Source of the DNA: Scedosporium boydii
Lineage: Eukaryota > Ascomycota > Sordariomycetes > Microascales > Microascaceae
Length of the DNA: 64,000 nucleotides
Assembly: GCA_002221725.1 (NCBI GenBank)
Contig: NJFT01000026.1
Span: 62,001 to 126,000 of the forward strand
Direction: 5' to 3'
Each line of letters begins with the position of its first letter. Within the stretch, counting starts at the first letter, position 1. Positions 21,189-34,629 of the stretch are shown piece after piece. Made by a program: the position numbers and the translations under genes. Below the pieces are notes generated by a model that did no database searches, was not told the origin of the DNA, and saw only the letters and a list, made by a program, of their open reading frames with translations.

Positions 21189-24100
21189 ATGACGAGGGAA
21201 TCAACTCGCCCTTCCCCTGGCGGGCGCATAGATGCCGACATTGATCTGCTGGCACTCCTATGGGAAGAGGCTCCTTTCCCAAAACTCCCTCGCGACGCAC
21301 CGCCCGAGCTCAAAGAGTTTGTCCAGACCATCGAGAATCCTCGACATGTCTACACTATCCACTGTGCGGCCCGTCGCCACAACTTCCAGACCTTAGTTGA
21401 AAAGTGCGTCAACAATATCCCCATCACTCTAGGCTCGGCCTCCTTACTCATTTGTCGTCTCTGCTACTCCATGTGCTAATGCCCAAGTCTAGATTCATCG
21501 TTCAGCTTCGATACGGTTGCGATAATTCTTCCTGCGCCACCCCGTCATGCCTCTCTTGCCGAAAACGCGTCGCCGGAAAGACTCCCATCCGCCGTTACAA
21601 CCCGACGAGTGCGAGAACTCTAGCCGTCTACATGGCCAGCCAAGACAATCCCGAACGAACACTTTGCCCCTATATCCGAATCGCGAAAGACACCCCCGTG
21701 TCAGGATTGAATTCTCTCGTCATCTCCCCTGTTCATTCCTCACAGCATCATGGCGATTCCCCTAGGAAGGGGAGACGGTCCTCAGACACCTCCAGGGACC
21801 GTGTCAACAGTCGAGATGCAATCCACGGCCCCAAGCCTCCCGAACGTGATGTTAAGGAAAGAAATCGGAGCCAGAGTCCCGCGAGTAACTCGTACGACCG
21901 TCTGCCTAGGCGACAACGAAGCGCAACTTTCGAGCTGTCCGAGCAGCCTACCAGATATGATCACCGCTCCTTTGCTGCAAACATGTTTGGGACGGTAGCG
22001 TTCAAGATGTTGGAGTGGCTGACACCTCACGGTCTTGATAATTTGACGAAGAAAGTACAAGCGTTGTCTACCACATCAGATGGAGAGCAATCATCCGACC
22101 CGGGACAACCGGCACCATCCCCTTCACCTTTGGGCGGCGCCGATGGTTCTGTGTCTACCGACTCATCATCTCAGAAGGATAAGCTCCATGCCAAGACGGA
22201 CGATCACCCTTCGGGAAACCCCCCAGAGAAGTCAGGAACTAGGTCATCTTCGTCTTCGAAACCCAACGGTACCAGACGGAATTCCAACGCGAAGGTCCGA
22301 GCAACATCGACGAAACCGATACGGAGGTTGTCGACAGACCCTTTCGTTCCGACTGCACAGCCAGAGGATGCGCCAACACTAGTGTCCCCGCGTATCACAG
22401 GAATGCATCCCGAGAAGTTACCACGACCGCCCAAAACTCCTCAAGCAGCAACGCGAGAGATCCCAATCGCTCCTCCTTCCCCAGGGGGGTCTTCGGACGA
22501 CGCCAGAAGCGAAGAGCCTGCCCAGGATGACCATGATGACCAGGATCAAGCCGACGACAACATAACATCGCCGGAAGATTCTGCAGAGGAGGACATTGAC
22601 GATACCCTCGAAGGTGAAGAGGAGCCAGAAGGCGACAAGCTCCGGAAGCACGCAGAGCTAGTCAAGGGCTCCAAGGACGAATCGTCTATAATACAAGACC
22701 CTGAGAGCGAAGGCCTGGAAGATGATGCTGAGTCTTCCATTATACATGCTGCCCTACTTCCCCAGTCTCTCAACAAACTCAACTTTGAGATCGTCGAATT
22801 TCTATTCAGTGTCCTGCGCGAGGACAGCACTTTTGAATCACCAATGACCCTTCCGCGAGGTAGCTCGTGGCAAGTGCAGACGGGAAGGTTAAAGCGACTG
22901 CCGGCGACGCCTCGCCCCTACCCGATACCAATGAAGATGGAATGGAAGCTTTTCGTTGAGCAGAGCGTTTTCTATGTCATGAGCGACCCGCATGCCCTCG
23001 TTCGGTCATTCACCAGGAACGGCAAACTCATTGACTCGCGCAATCTCTGGCGGTGCATGGTACGCCTAACTGATGCGGTGCCCAGCCTCGTTTTCCACAG
23101 CCTTTGGCTCGCGTCGTCGAGTTTATTTACCCTACCTAAGCCCTTCCAATCCACAGGTGTGAAGTCATTTCCGCGATCACACAAGTCACTTTCTCACACA
23201 GAAGCCGCCTATCTCATGTCTATATGTCTTCACGCCCTGGCCGCTGCAGCCCCCGAGGTATCTAGCCGCACTGCGCTCCTTGATATGTCTCGCTTGCGAT
23301 CGGGCGGTGTTGCATTGTCTGGAAATGGTGGTCCTAGGCTTCCAGCCAGCTTATGCCTACAGTACGACGATGCGTTTTCCAACGACCTCACTTTGCGGCT
23401 GGCCAAGCGGCTGTTCACCGCCCTAGTTGCGAGAAAACACTTTGCGACACTGGCCGAGTTGGACGATGACGACCAGGACAAGACCGAAGATCACAATGTC
23501 TTGGCGCCTCTCCTAAGCCAGATGGACTTCCTCAATTCAGATGCGGAGATTGGCCAAGGCTCATCGCCGATGCCGCAAGCGTTGCCCATTCTCCTCCTTG
23601 ATTGGGCTCGGGCGGTGGTTATGCAGGAATGGGACGGCCAGCCCATCTTCAACCCCGATAGCGCCTTTGGGGGCGCGATGCTATTCATCGAAACAATGTG
23701 TAAGAACCCCCACTCCTATGTCCCGTCTCACCGTCGCTCGCAGCGCAATATGCTAACACAATCGGCAGATGAACGAAGGCAGGAATTACTCTTGGCCGAT
23801 GTCAACTTTAGGCTTGACTACGTGGCTGACCGCCTCGACTCTGCCTGTGTGCCAGTGGACTGGCTCTCTTTCAAACCGTCTCCCAAACGACAGCATCTGC
23901 TTGACCGCCCATTCATATTCAACCCATCGCACCTTGTATCATACTTCCGCGCGATCAACTTGGCACGGATGAGTCGAAGCTATGAGGAGCCTAGCTCCGT
24001 GTACGAGAGAGTGCGACGACTTGTTAGTGACGGTCTTGTTACGCACACCCACCGCAAGTTACTCCAAGATATGTTGAGGAGAACAACGTCGAAGTATCTC

Positions 24101-25237
24101 ATCCTGAATGTTAGTCGCAAGACGCCCGTTCGAGATGCCTTTGACCAGTTGTGGCAGCGCGAAGAGCGGGAATTGTTGCGGCCGCTAAAGGTCCATCTTG
24201 GTGAGGATAACGGAGAGGAAGGGTTTGACCTTGGCGGCGTCCAACAAGAATTCTTCAAACTGGCATTTGCCGAAATTTTCGACCCCAGATATGGAGCCTT
24301 CCAGGTGGACGATCGCACTAGGATGGCGTGGTTCGCACCCGGTTCTCTTGTTGAGCCTTGGAAGTTTGAACTCATCGGCGTGCTCTTCTCCCTGGCCATC
24401 TACAACGGTCTTACTCTCCCCGTTACCCTTCCCAAGGCTCTTTATCGAAAGCTTCTCGGCGACCCCGTCAATGAGCTCCACCACATTGAAGATGGTTGGC
24501 CTGATCTCGCCAATGGTTTAACCACTCTGCTAGAATGGGATGAGAAGGATGGATCTGTCGAGGACGTCTTTGCGCGCACGTACGAGTTCTCGGTTCAAGT
24601 GTTCGATATGCCGATCTCGCGGAACATGCAAGGCCCGCCCACGTCGTGGCCTCGCGCAGCTGTCCCCGCAGAATCCGATGCGCCCGCTGCTTTCGAAGAG
24701 AATCCTGAAGATGCCCCCATGGTTACGTATGACAACCGCAATGCCTATGTCAGCGATTACATCGAGTATCTGACACACGTATCCGTCCTCCCGCAATACA
24801 CCGCCTTTGAGCGTGGCTTCAAAGCCTGTCTCAACCCCGACTCCCTCAATATCCTGAACCCCACGATCCTGCAGTCCATTGTCGAGGGCACCCAAGAGAT
24901 CGACCTCGCGGAGCTCAAGCGCTACACACGCTACAACGGATGGGACGCCTCGCATCAGACCATTCGCGACTTCTGGAGCATTGTCAAGCGCTACGACGAG
25001 CCCATGAAGCGTCGCCTCCTCGAATTCGTCACTGCATCTGATCGGGTCCCCGTCGGGGGTATGCAGAACATTCAGTTCGTCATCCAGCGCAATGGTGAGG
25101 AAGGCCCCCTCGGTCGTTTGCCCACGGCGTATACCTGCTACGGCACGCTGCTGCTCCCTGAGTATCAGGATAAGGAGGTTCTCAGGGAGCGTCTCGGCAT
25201 GGCTTTGGAGAACGCGCAGGGCTTCGGCTTCGGTTGA
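21189..25237 (+). CDS. HUL4: HUL4-like HECT E3 ubiquitin ligase with N-terminal AZUL-type zinc finger
   Basis: Proposed exons are 21189..21403, 21493..23699 and 23769..25237, giving 1296 residues. Intron 1 (89 nt) has a GTGCGT donor and a GCTAAT branch. Intron 2 (69 nt, a multiple of three and free of stops) has a GTAAGA donor, a GCTAACA branch and a CAG acceptor; retention would give 1319 residues. A cysteine-rich module at about residues 58-96 (C81-x4-C86-x4-C91-x2-C94) resembles the AZUL finger of UBE3A. Residues 110-400 are Ser/Pro and acid rich, probably disordered. The last 350 residues form the HECT domain; the catalytic cysteine is Cys1264 in LPTAYTCYG, 32 residues from the end, where HECT ligases carry it. 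The first in-frame ATG was used, since the ATG at 21184 hits a stop at once. Confidence 0.88.
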
Positions 25238-27080
25238 TTGATTGGCCCTGATGATGTTTTCTTTCGGCCCCGGCGAGCCTTGTTTTTGTGATGTTTTGAT
25301 TCTAACTTGTTCGGCTGTTTTCTTGGCGGGAGTTATCGTGGCCTTTCATTCCCTTCTTGTTGTTCTTTTTGTTTTCGGGTGTTTTTCTCGCCCCACGCTG
25401 TCACCGTTCTCTTGTCTGATATTCCTCGCACGATAAGTTGTACTCCTTTTGTATTTCTCGTTACGCCTTGGCTTAAAGCAGGGAAAGCAAGACATGAGAG
25501 GGTAGAGATATACATGTATGCGTTACAATCGCGAACTGTTTTGTAATAGATGTTGTTATTATATTGGGCGTCCCCAAGCAGGAACCAACGAATTGGAAGC
25601 CATGGCTATGGTCTTCGGGATCTGTGTCTTTGTAGCATTTGCATCAATATATATATATATATAATGTTCGCAAGTGATCATCCACTCTTCCTACTTAACA
25701 ATCTAGCAGTCTTTACTTCTTTTTGGATCCCCCCTTCCCGCCTCGTCTCAATGCTAATCACATGCCCAGGGGATAGTGAGGACGCAATTAGACCTTAATT
25801 TGATGTTGCTCCAACTCGTTGACTGCTTTCTTGTATCAGCAGCGTGAAGGCATCCAAAACATAATATTTCGATAAGTACGGCGATACATCGCTTTCTATC
25901 TATCTCGGAGTTCTACGTACATTTTTCAGGGCCAGATACACGAACAGACACGCACACTCGAATAGGGAATGCTGATTATAGATCTGAAGAAGAGGAAAAG
26001 AAAAAAGTCCGGATAAAAAAAAAGGGGGAGGGGGAAGTGTGGGGAGGAGGGAAAAGATATGAGGAAGAGAAGCAGAGAAAGACATAAGATGGAAGATGAC
26101 ACGAACAATCCTACACGACTTTCAGCACAGGCGCACGCATCAGATATATCGATCCTGCATCCTTAGATAGATGCCCCAGAATTGTAATCAAGAAGCATCG
26201 GTTGAGAGAGAGACGCGCAGAGAACTCGGAAAAGGAAGAGAGAAGGGGAAGAAACACGACACACCAGAGACTGCCATAAGCGTCAGAAAAGCGATTCTAG
26301 ACAGGAAACATCTGCCATATCTCTTTCTTGTTCACATCAAAACATTATGCCAACTCCTCTGCTGAATTATGCTAGCCGGCCGTGCCTTTCCAACACAAAA
26401 CGAGGTGTCTTTCCACCAACGGGGACCCCGATCCAAGCCTCGGAGAGCTTGCCAAAAAAGCCACCCGGCTGGCTGGTATCATCTGCTTCTCACCGCTGCC
26501 TGAAATGCTGTATACGAACAGGGAAATCTCAAAATTGTACAAGTCGAATAATGAGAGACATGAAAGAAACAACAAAGATCAAAAGATAAAATGGGAGGCA
26601 CTGCGAGCATCAGAAGCGTAACAAAAAATGGAGAAAGAAAAATGAAATACAAAATAAACCGAAAATTAACAAAAAACGTATACATATAAATCTCTCAATC
26701 CATATCCATGTCTTGATTGCTCGCTCCACACAAGAGCTGGATGGTATATATATTCCGCTCGAGCGCTGAACGGTTCGCACGCGAGGACAACGTATCGCGC
26801 GTGGGCTGTTCTTCAACGTAGCCCGAATCGGGCTTTATTCGGTCCCAAAATCGAGCTTGGGGCGCTTGTAATATCGAAGCCCATGAGCCGGTGGTTCGGT
26901 TGTAGGCGGGTATGTAACCCAACTGAACTGCGTCCGCTTCTGGTCGAAATTGGCGGGACGGCATGCCTGGCATTCTTGACCGAATTTCTCAGTTCAATGG
27001 ATCCACGCCGTAGTGCCTCGTTCTTGATCGTTCTGATACGAAAGGTAGGTGTGCCAATGGACTCCGTCGTCCAGCAGCAT
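25238..27080. other. convergent 3' flanks of HUL4 and the YANK-like kinase
   Basis: No gene was seen in 1.84 kb. Purine-rich low-complexity sequence lies at about 25985-26090 and 26190-26260, and a short TA run at 25647. Confidence 0.5.
25647..25664. repeat. short (TA)n run
   Basis: About nine AT/TA units in the 3' flank of HUL4. Confidence 0.9.
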
Positions 27081-29154
27081 CTAACCGATTACGACACGAG
27101 CACCCTCCTTGCCCAATACGCCTCGTTCCTTCGGCTTCGGGCTGTTGGATCTTCCCTTCTTCCTGCTGAGGAAACCGAACACGCCTCCGTTGCTTTCTTG
27201 CTTCATGTTATCGACGCAGTTGGCATCCGTGGGTAATGTCGCATCTTGCCTCGCAAGATCAGACCAGCTTCCCTTGCCGTCTAGAGTAACCTGAACACCG
27301 CCGGTTGGGCTGGTTACGCGCTTGATATGGGCCGACGAGGGCTGGAGATCTTTCATGGGCCCTGCGAGCGGCGGTGGGCGGAGAGGCAGGCCGGGAGGCG
27401 GGGGCATCCTCTGGTGATGATCTCCGTTTGGCTTCACTACCGTCACAGAGGTGGCCTTGTCTGTAGTAAGTGCCATAGGTTCGCCTTGGTTAACAAGAGT
27501 GGCTGGATTCTCATTCGTCTGTTCGTCTGGACATTGCGACGTCATCCTGTAAGAGTCTAAGTGTCAGCAAGAAAACGAGCGAGAAAACAAAGGAGCGAGG
27601 ACTAGGGGCTCGTACTTCTTATACGCCGCTACTGTGTAATCAAAGTTTTTGAAGTCTGTCTCGATCATGCGATAGAGCTCATCCTCGCGAATCTCCTTGT
27701 CGGTCGCATCCTCCTTTAGACGCTCGCGGGGCTTCTGGCGGCGGGCTCTCGCTTCCAGGGGCGCCTCTTCCAACAGTAACTCCTCGAGGTCGTATGTCGC
27801 ATCAAAATTGGTCTTTTCGGATGATGGGACGAATACCGGCTCCACCTTCTTATTTTCTAGGTCCTCGAAGTCTATGAGCCTGAAGAATTCATGTTCGGTG
27901 AAGCTTTCCCATGTCGCGCCGAGTCGCTTATCTCGATCATGTTCCAGGGCGGCGGTCATAGCAAACAGGCAGGGGACGGAGACTGGCGGTTGTGTAACTG
28001 GGAATTTCGGCTTTCCGGCGAGGATTTGTGCGCTGAGAGTCGATTCGGAATTGCCATCGAAGGGACGCTAGGAGACGGAGCCGAGTCAGCAAGATTAAAA
28101 CAGTAAACGTCGGTCCCGGAGGGATTTAAAAGGGTAGAGAAAGTAGACCTACCTTGTTATATATGCATTCGTAGAACAAAACTCCCAAGGACCACCAGTC
28201 TGCCCGAATATCATAGCCCTTCCCGGCGTAGACTTCCGGTGCAAGGTATGCGAGGGTGCCCGACTTGCTAGTCAAGGTCCGTCCGGGAACAACGTCGGAA
28301 GCGACGTTCTAGGCATAGAGTTAGTGCCGGTTACACCGGGACCTGCCAGAAGCAAGGAGATGTGACTTACAAAGTCCGTCAGATGCACATGACCGTCGGC
28401 GTCTAAGAGAACGTTGTCTGGCTTCACATCTCGGTGGATAATGCCTTGGCCATGAACATATCGTAAGGCACATCCCAACTCTGCGATCCAGAACCTTACG
28501 GCTTCCTCTGTGAATGTCTTGCGTGATATGTGGAATCGTAGATCTCCACCGCTCATTAGGTCGACCACCAGATACCTAAAGGGCACCGGGGACGGGTATT
28601 AGGACAGGTTCCCTGGCCATGAAAAGGGGAGAGGAGGAAGGCAAGAGTGGTCTCATGGGAAGCCGCTTACATGTACTCTATATCCTGAAAACTATATCGC
28701 AAGTTGCAAATGAAGGGATGGTTCACATGCTCGAGCATGCGTCGCTCACGAATGATATTGCGGACACTTTCGGAACGTACGACTATGAAAGAAACACAAA
28801 GCAGGTTAGTCAAGAGTGTACTCGTCAGGCAGGTATTCGGTCGGAGAAGTTCCGAGGGCCGACTTGAGTAACTATGTGTCGCAGTCGTTCAACAACCTAC
28901 CGTCATCTTTGCGAATGTATTTTAGAGCAAACGACAACCCCGTGTCTTTCCGTTCGACAATCCGTACTTTGCCAAAGGCACCACGGCCGACTACCCTGAG
29001 CAGCCGGAAATGATTCAGGTTTACTATGGTCCGGGAGTTAATAAGCTTCAGGCCCATGCATGAAGGTGAAGGGGCGAGCGGTCACGCTTCGAATTGTTGG
29101 CGGCACCGTACCTTCGCCATCGAGGTCGATGGGCTTCCCCTGGCTGTTTCCCAT
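27081..29154 (-). CDS. STK32/YANK-type AGC protein kinase
   Basis: Seven minus-strand exons: 29154..29112, 29023..28901, 28782..28671, 28575..28371, 28308..28153, 28067..27616 and 27546..27081. They sum to 1557 nt and 518 residues with every phase consistent. The protein starts MGNSQGK, so Gly2 may be myristoylated, as in human STK32 proteins that also begin MG. The kinase domain starts near residue 20: GRGAFGKV loop 27-34, ATP-binding Lys49, catalytic HRDVKPDN at 140-147. The magnesium loop is DFN (160-162) instead of DFG, a trait of the YANK/STK32 family, which supports the call. APEV and DWWSLGV motifs follow. The C-terminal 150 residues hold a proline-rich segment and are outside the kinase fold. 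Substrates are unknown. Confidence 0.9.
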
Positions 29155-32100
29155 CTGGAAAAGGAGCGAAGTCCAATGCTCGCCGCGGAGGGGTAGTTTG
29201 TTTCCAAATAGCCAGGTCAACCGCTATACCATCCTCTTCTACGAACCCTAAGAACACCTCGGCGGAGATGGTGCTAGTGGAGTGGGCGACGATTCGTGAC
29301 ACGGAAAGCAAGGAGCGTCAACGGCGAGTGAGTCGGTGGGTGGGGGGATCGGGCTGGTAGAGACTTCGGAAGGGAATTCGATGTTCAAGATCTTGTTATT
29401 CTTCTCGAGCCGAGTCGACGCTACAGCTACGTCTCGAATGGGAAGCGAATGATTACGGGTCGATCAAGTCGATCTCGACCGGGGGTTATGAAAGGATGCG
29501 CAGGGTGAATGTTCGGACGGTCGACGTGGATTGCGAAGTGGTCTTAAGTCGGTTCGAAGGCGTCTCAAGATTGGTTGCCGAGTTCAGAGGAAGCGAGGAG
29601 ATATCGGTGTCTAGTAAAGGGAGGCCAGGAAACGTGAGCGTGAGCAGGTGAATGATGAAGAGCAGAAGAGTATGGAGGTCACAAAACGCGGTCGGTTGGC
29701 ACCGGGGGAGAGGGGAGGCGACGACAGGGTATCTTACACACGAGATCGACCAAGGACGAGCAAGGGGAGAGGGTACGAAACGACTGCGTAAGGAGAGAGT
29801 GAAGGTTACAGAGGACTGAGGTAAAGCACGATTGATCTGGGCAAAAGATTGGGAATCTAAGCTCCTGCCCGCACTGTAAGAATCGAGTGCTGGTGCTGTG
29901 CGGCGAAAGTGTACATGAAAGTGGTCTTGGTGTGTGTTCGGCTTTGGGTGGGGATCAGGCTGACTTTTTACCTTTTCCTTGTTGAAATACCTTGGGTTTC
30001 CGCAATATGCTCGCTCGGTTGATGTATCCATTCAACCCCTTCAATGTTCTCATAGAAGTGGGGATCCTCGAAGCTGAGAACATTGAAGCAAGCCCATGAC
30101 GGGAACGGAATTGGTAGAGGTGGTATTAGTGGATTGAAGTGTCGTAAGCACCGCTGAAGGAGAATTATACAGATGAGGTACTTGGTCGTAGGGGTTGCCA
30201 GCCCGGCGGCGGTGGTCAATGTACGTGCAGTCTATTAATTTCTGCTCTGCATTTATGAAGTACAAGTACTTGTACGAGGACATAAAAAGACTAGGGTAGG
30301 GTAAGAGGTAGATGTACTAATCCCCCACTAATGAGCCAAGGTACTGCAACTTACGCTCCAATTGATTGCACCTTGAAGACCAGGGTTGACAGAGCATAAG
30401 TACGAAGTACTCGGACCTCGCCAGAAGGAGGGTTACTGCCTGTGCCATGCAGGAAGGGTGCAGGAAGGACTGGAAGGGATATCAGAATTCATACCTTCGT
30501 CGAGCAGAGGAAGGAGTGGGTCTCTTCCTAGTGAGAAACGATTAGCCAAGCACCATTTCTCCTTAGTGGATGCGAATAGTGGAATAGTGAGAAATAGTGT
30601 GGATTGCCCCAATTGAGTATCTTGTCGGGGCTTCCCTGATTTGTTTTTAGGACATCCCGAATAGTGCGGTCTAGAAGACGTTACCGCGAATTTCCTCCGC
30701 ATTTCAGGCGAATATGTAGTCCACCACAAGAGTATTGAAGAAAGAGGAAGGACGGGCTTAATTGAAAGGGCCGGACTAATATGCAATAGAGTCTTCTTGG
30801 CCATGTGCGTGCTTCTCTAGTGGTGTGCATTTCTGTGTGCATTTTTGCTTTTCCGCTTCTTCTCTGCTCCTTCTCTCAAGCTTCTCCCGCCTCGAAAAGG
30901 GGCTTCGTGTCTAGCTTCCTCGTCAAATATAGTGGGCGTCGCGGCAGGGGGCACACGTGATCGCACATGGCGAGATTCTTGCCATGTGCGCCGGCGGCCG
31001 GGGGATGCAACTTCCACGAGAGCTGGATGCAGGTATCATGTATGTTCGGGAAGGATGTCGCTGCACACCGTACCAGGTACCACAATTATATCGGCAGGCT
31101 CCAGTGTACCTTCTGTTACAGGCCTGAGACTCGAATTGATGTTCGCTCCGTAAAATGTTACGCCGGGAGGATCGATCAATGTAGTGTATTGGACTTGCGG
31201 CGGGGTTGAGTTCGGGTCACCTCAAAATACGACGATGTAATATCAATGGCTTTGCACTCTTTCTGAAGTTCATCTCAACGCGGATTTGGTATGAAGCGCT
31301 ATCACAAGCCCACGGAGAGCAATCATACTTCGTAATGTAATAATGTACTTCGTACCATAGGGTAAGTCAACAGTGCATCGCCTCGTACGAACTACGAAGA
31401 AAAGGGAAAGAACAAGTTCAACTGGAAACTTCCTTTTCCAAAATAGCGCCCTGAAGAGAGTCGGTCCAGGCTTCCTCGGCTCCAGGATTCTGGAGATCCA
31501 TCCAATTAGCCAGCGTTCGTTAGCGCAGCAAGCACTTGGCATCTGGAATATTGACTGGCTCAGGCAGGAGTGTCTTGCACTTGGATTGAGTAGTGCATTT
31601 AGAATTGACAGGGATCAACGATGGCTATTTCCTTCGTCCTAGTTAGTGTAGACGGGTCAGCAGTCCTTCCTTGGACCTGCTTGATAGTGAAAGTGCGAGG
31701 TACTCCGTAATATACTTGCTTCTCGACACGGAGAAATTAAGATACATAATTGAATGTATCAAGAGAAGGTACCAAGACAGCTTTGCTCCTGGACGGGAAG
31801 ACCGAACCAATCTAGTGAAGTGATGTCCACCACACTGGAGACTGGCAAATTGCGCCTTCCATAATTTCATGTCCTCGAGATATCGAAAGATTGCGCCGTG
31901 CTTTTTGGTCGGTTTGAATCAGGGGCGAGCAAGAAGATTGCTATCAATTAAAGTTGTGTTGCCAGATAAAACTGGTTTCAGGGGCCTGTCAGCGAAGAAT
32001 ATCGAACCCAACAACCGATCCGGGCCTATCGCCGATCTCTATTAATTCTGGTGCTATATCAATCTCTTATTTCGTGCTCCAAAGCCACATCATTGATCAT

Positions 32101-34278
32101 TGACCAACCTGCTCGGACGCTGAAGGTCAGTATTATGTACTTCGTCCTATAAGTCGGCGGTCAATGTGCCAAGGTCCAGACCATCCATTGTCACGGTTCA
32201 CGGTGCCAGAGATCAGTCACCCTTGCAGAGGGAGGGTTACAGTACGATGTGGAGGATGACCTCACCTGCCATTTTGTTCAGTCACAAACTGATGTTTAAG
32301 GCGGTGTGTCAATGCTGGAAGGCTGGGGAGTGAAGCGGCATTGAAGCTTCAATTCAAGTACCGACTGATGCTGCCTCAACGTCCTGCTGCTCCTGCTGCA
32401 ACCTTTCCATCCCTTCGCTCCTGAGCTCTCACCAACGGCAGACGATGGATAATAACAGATTCCCCGCTTGAGAACCCGAGATATTGACTGCAATTGTCAA
32501 GCCTATTGATCCCTGCGGCCCACGTGCCTGGTTGCGGTGGGTCTCGTTTCGTCTCTTTCCTGCACCTCGACTTTTCCAGATGTGGCATTCTTGAGCTCTG
32601 AAGATGAAAAGATGAAGAGCGGAATTGACGGGTCAAACAGGATCGTGGAGGTGAGTACGAAGTACCGTTGTCGTATTACACTACCATCACATTGTCATGG
32701 AATGTTGCCGTATCGAACTTCACAGGCTGGAAAATTCTAATATCGAGAGAGGAGGAATGCGGGATCCCCGGGATTCCCTCGCTCCTTTTACCAAGTCGTA
32801 TACTAGCCAGTCGCTAGGTTCGTTACAACCCGACTGTTCAGCATTGATGCCTCAAGCGTGCTCTCCACACTCCAAGGTCATCATCACCACTAAACCGTTT
32901 CGCACAAAGGTGTGCGCGTGGGGGCCAAGAGGGGGATTTCTCCTCAAATTGCGGCTAGTCGGTTTGGACCACGGCGCTGTGGTGATCCCTTACTCAATCC
33001 GACCATTTCTCCGGCCCTCATCAAGCCCGCTTTTTCATCTAGCAAGCGCTACCATCCTCTTTCGGGCCAGGTCCTTCACTGGAATGCGGCGCATTGACGA
33101 CAAGATCCAGAAGCTTGCGTGACGAGTGACTGCTGCACGGCTACCGCCCAGACTTGAAAGTTGAAGGGTGCTTGACCAGGGGTCGCATTGCGCAGGGCGC
33201 AAGATTTTGAGCCACTTGAAGTTTGTCCAATGCCAACCACAAATCGCCGGAGGTCAAAAGTCTTGATAGAGTATTATCTACGAAGTACATTGCTGTACTT
33301 GTCGGGGTTCTGCCCTGTGACGGCGTTCGTCCCAGTATTAGAAGACCTGCATTAACTCTATTTCACATAGTATACAGTCTTGTCTAAGTGAGCAAGTTAT
33401 CTTCGCGTTCACTGTATCGTCGACGCAACCAGTTGACGTGTGGCATTGTAAGTGTGGCGAGTAGAGGATAGGCTATTGGCGCCACCACATGCCGATAATC
33501 TCCTCCACAGATAATCGGCGATTGTGCATTCAAAGCAAGCACTTTTTGTCCTTTTTCTTGTACGTATGTGTAGTGTGGTGAGGCGTCCGTATCGAACCAA
33601 TCCTGACGAACAACAGAGTCTCGGATCCCTCACTCCACCGACCGTCCTTTCGCATCACAAAGGAAATATTCTAGAACGTTTCCAGCTGCGGCTCTCCACT
33701 CGCTCACGTTTTCTCGACGATAGACCTCATTCCTGTAGCGAAGTGCAGCTGGTTTGGCTTAGCCTGGTCTGGTCTGGCCATAGTCTGTCTGCGTTCGGTG
33801 GCTGTTGAACATTCACCGAGATGAGATCCGGCGCTGTGGTTCAGCCAAGCAACATCATAGGGTCCTATCCTTGGGTACAAGTACATTGCATCACATTCAC
33901 TCGCCGGTCTGAACTCACAACCTCCAGCTTTTTTTCTCCGTGGTTTCATCCCCTTTACCTCGTACATAAGACCCACTTGGAAAACGACCTGCTTCAAGGA
34001 AACCGATAAGGCCAATGCCGAGAGTTCCTAGTGTTATCGATGTTACTGGTAATAGACCAAATGTCGTCAGGATCTCCACTGTGGCGCACGATGGATGGGC
34101 TCAGAGAGGACAACGACCGAGGCATCTCTCTGCGCAGGGTAATACTCCCCCAGCATGTGGAAGGAATGAGCTCTTGATCCGTGGAAGACGTCATGCCGGT
34201 GATGGCTTGTTGGACAAAACAATTCAGGAAGCAAAAGGAGGCAGCTTTCAACCACTGAGTACGAAGTACTCGATGCAT

Positions 34279-34629
34279 CTATTGCATCTGTTGCATGGCA
34301 TGCAATCTACCTGTAATGTCCCGGAATTTCGCGACATCTGGTTGTCTTCTTGGGCACCCTCCGGGTTGCTTCGTACACTTGGCGACCATAATTTCTCTTC
34401 TCTCTTTTCTTTTCTTGGGAACAGCAAAACACCAGGCCACGCCAAATAGGATTAAAAGGGCGGCAATGAAAACACCCCCATATCGCCAATCCATCCACGG
34501 TCTCGGGTCGGTGAAGGGCCTCTTTGAAGTTTGCTTCAAGTTCGAAGTATCAATGCCCTGGCTACGAAGTACATCCATCCCTACGGAGTACATTAATTCC
34601 GCCTCCAAAGATTCTTGGTAAACTAGCAT
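34279..34629 (-). CDS. possible small single-pass membrane protein
   Basis: An ATG-initiated frame of 116 residues. It has one convincing hydrophobic segment, GVFIAALLILFGVAWCFAV (about residues 52-70), followed at once by a basic stretch KKRKERR, the pattern of a single-pass anchor with a cytoplasmic basic stop-transfer signal. No family is recognised. Against it: the frame includes two copies of the dispersed near-palindrome (34563, 34582), and no neighbouring gene gives context. It may be chance or a relic. Confidence 0.22.
   Translation of the reverse strand: MLVYQESLEAELMYSVGMDVLRSQGIDTSNLKQTSKRPFTDPRPWMDWRYGGVFIAALLILFGVAWCFAVPKKRKERREIMVAKCTKQPGGCPRRQPDVAKFRDITGRLHAMQQMQ

Noticed and set aside
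29486..30031. 181-codon minus-strand frame upstream of the YANK-like kinase
   Set aside because: Ser/Pro/Thr-rich random-like composition with no family trait; more likely promoter and leader of the kinase.
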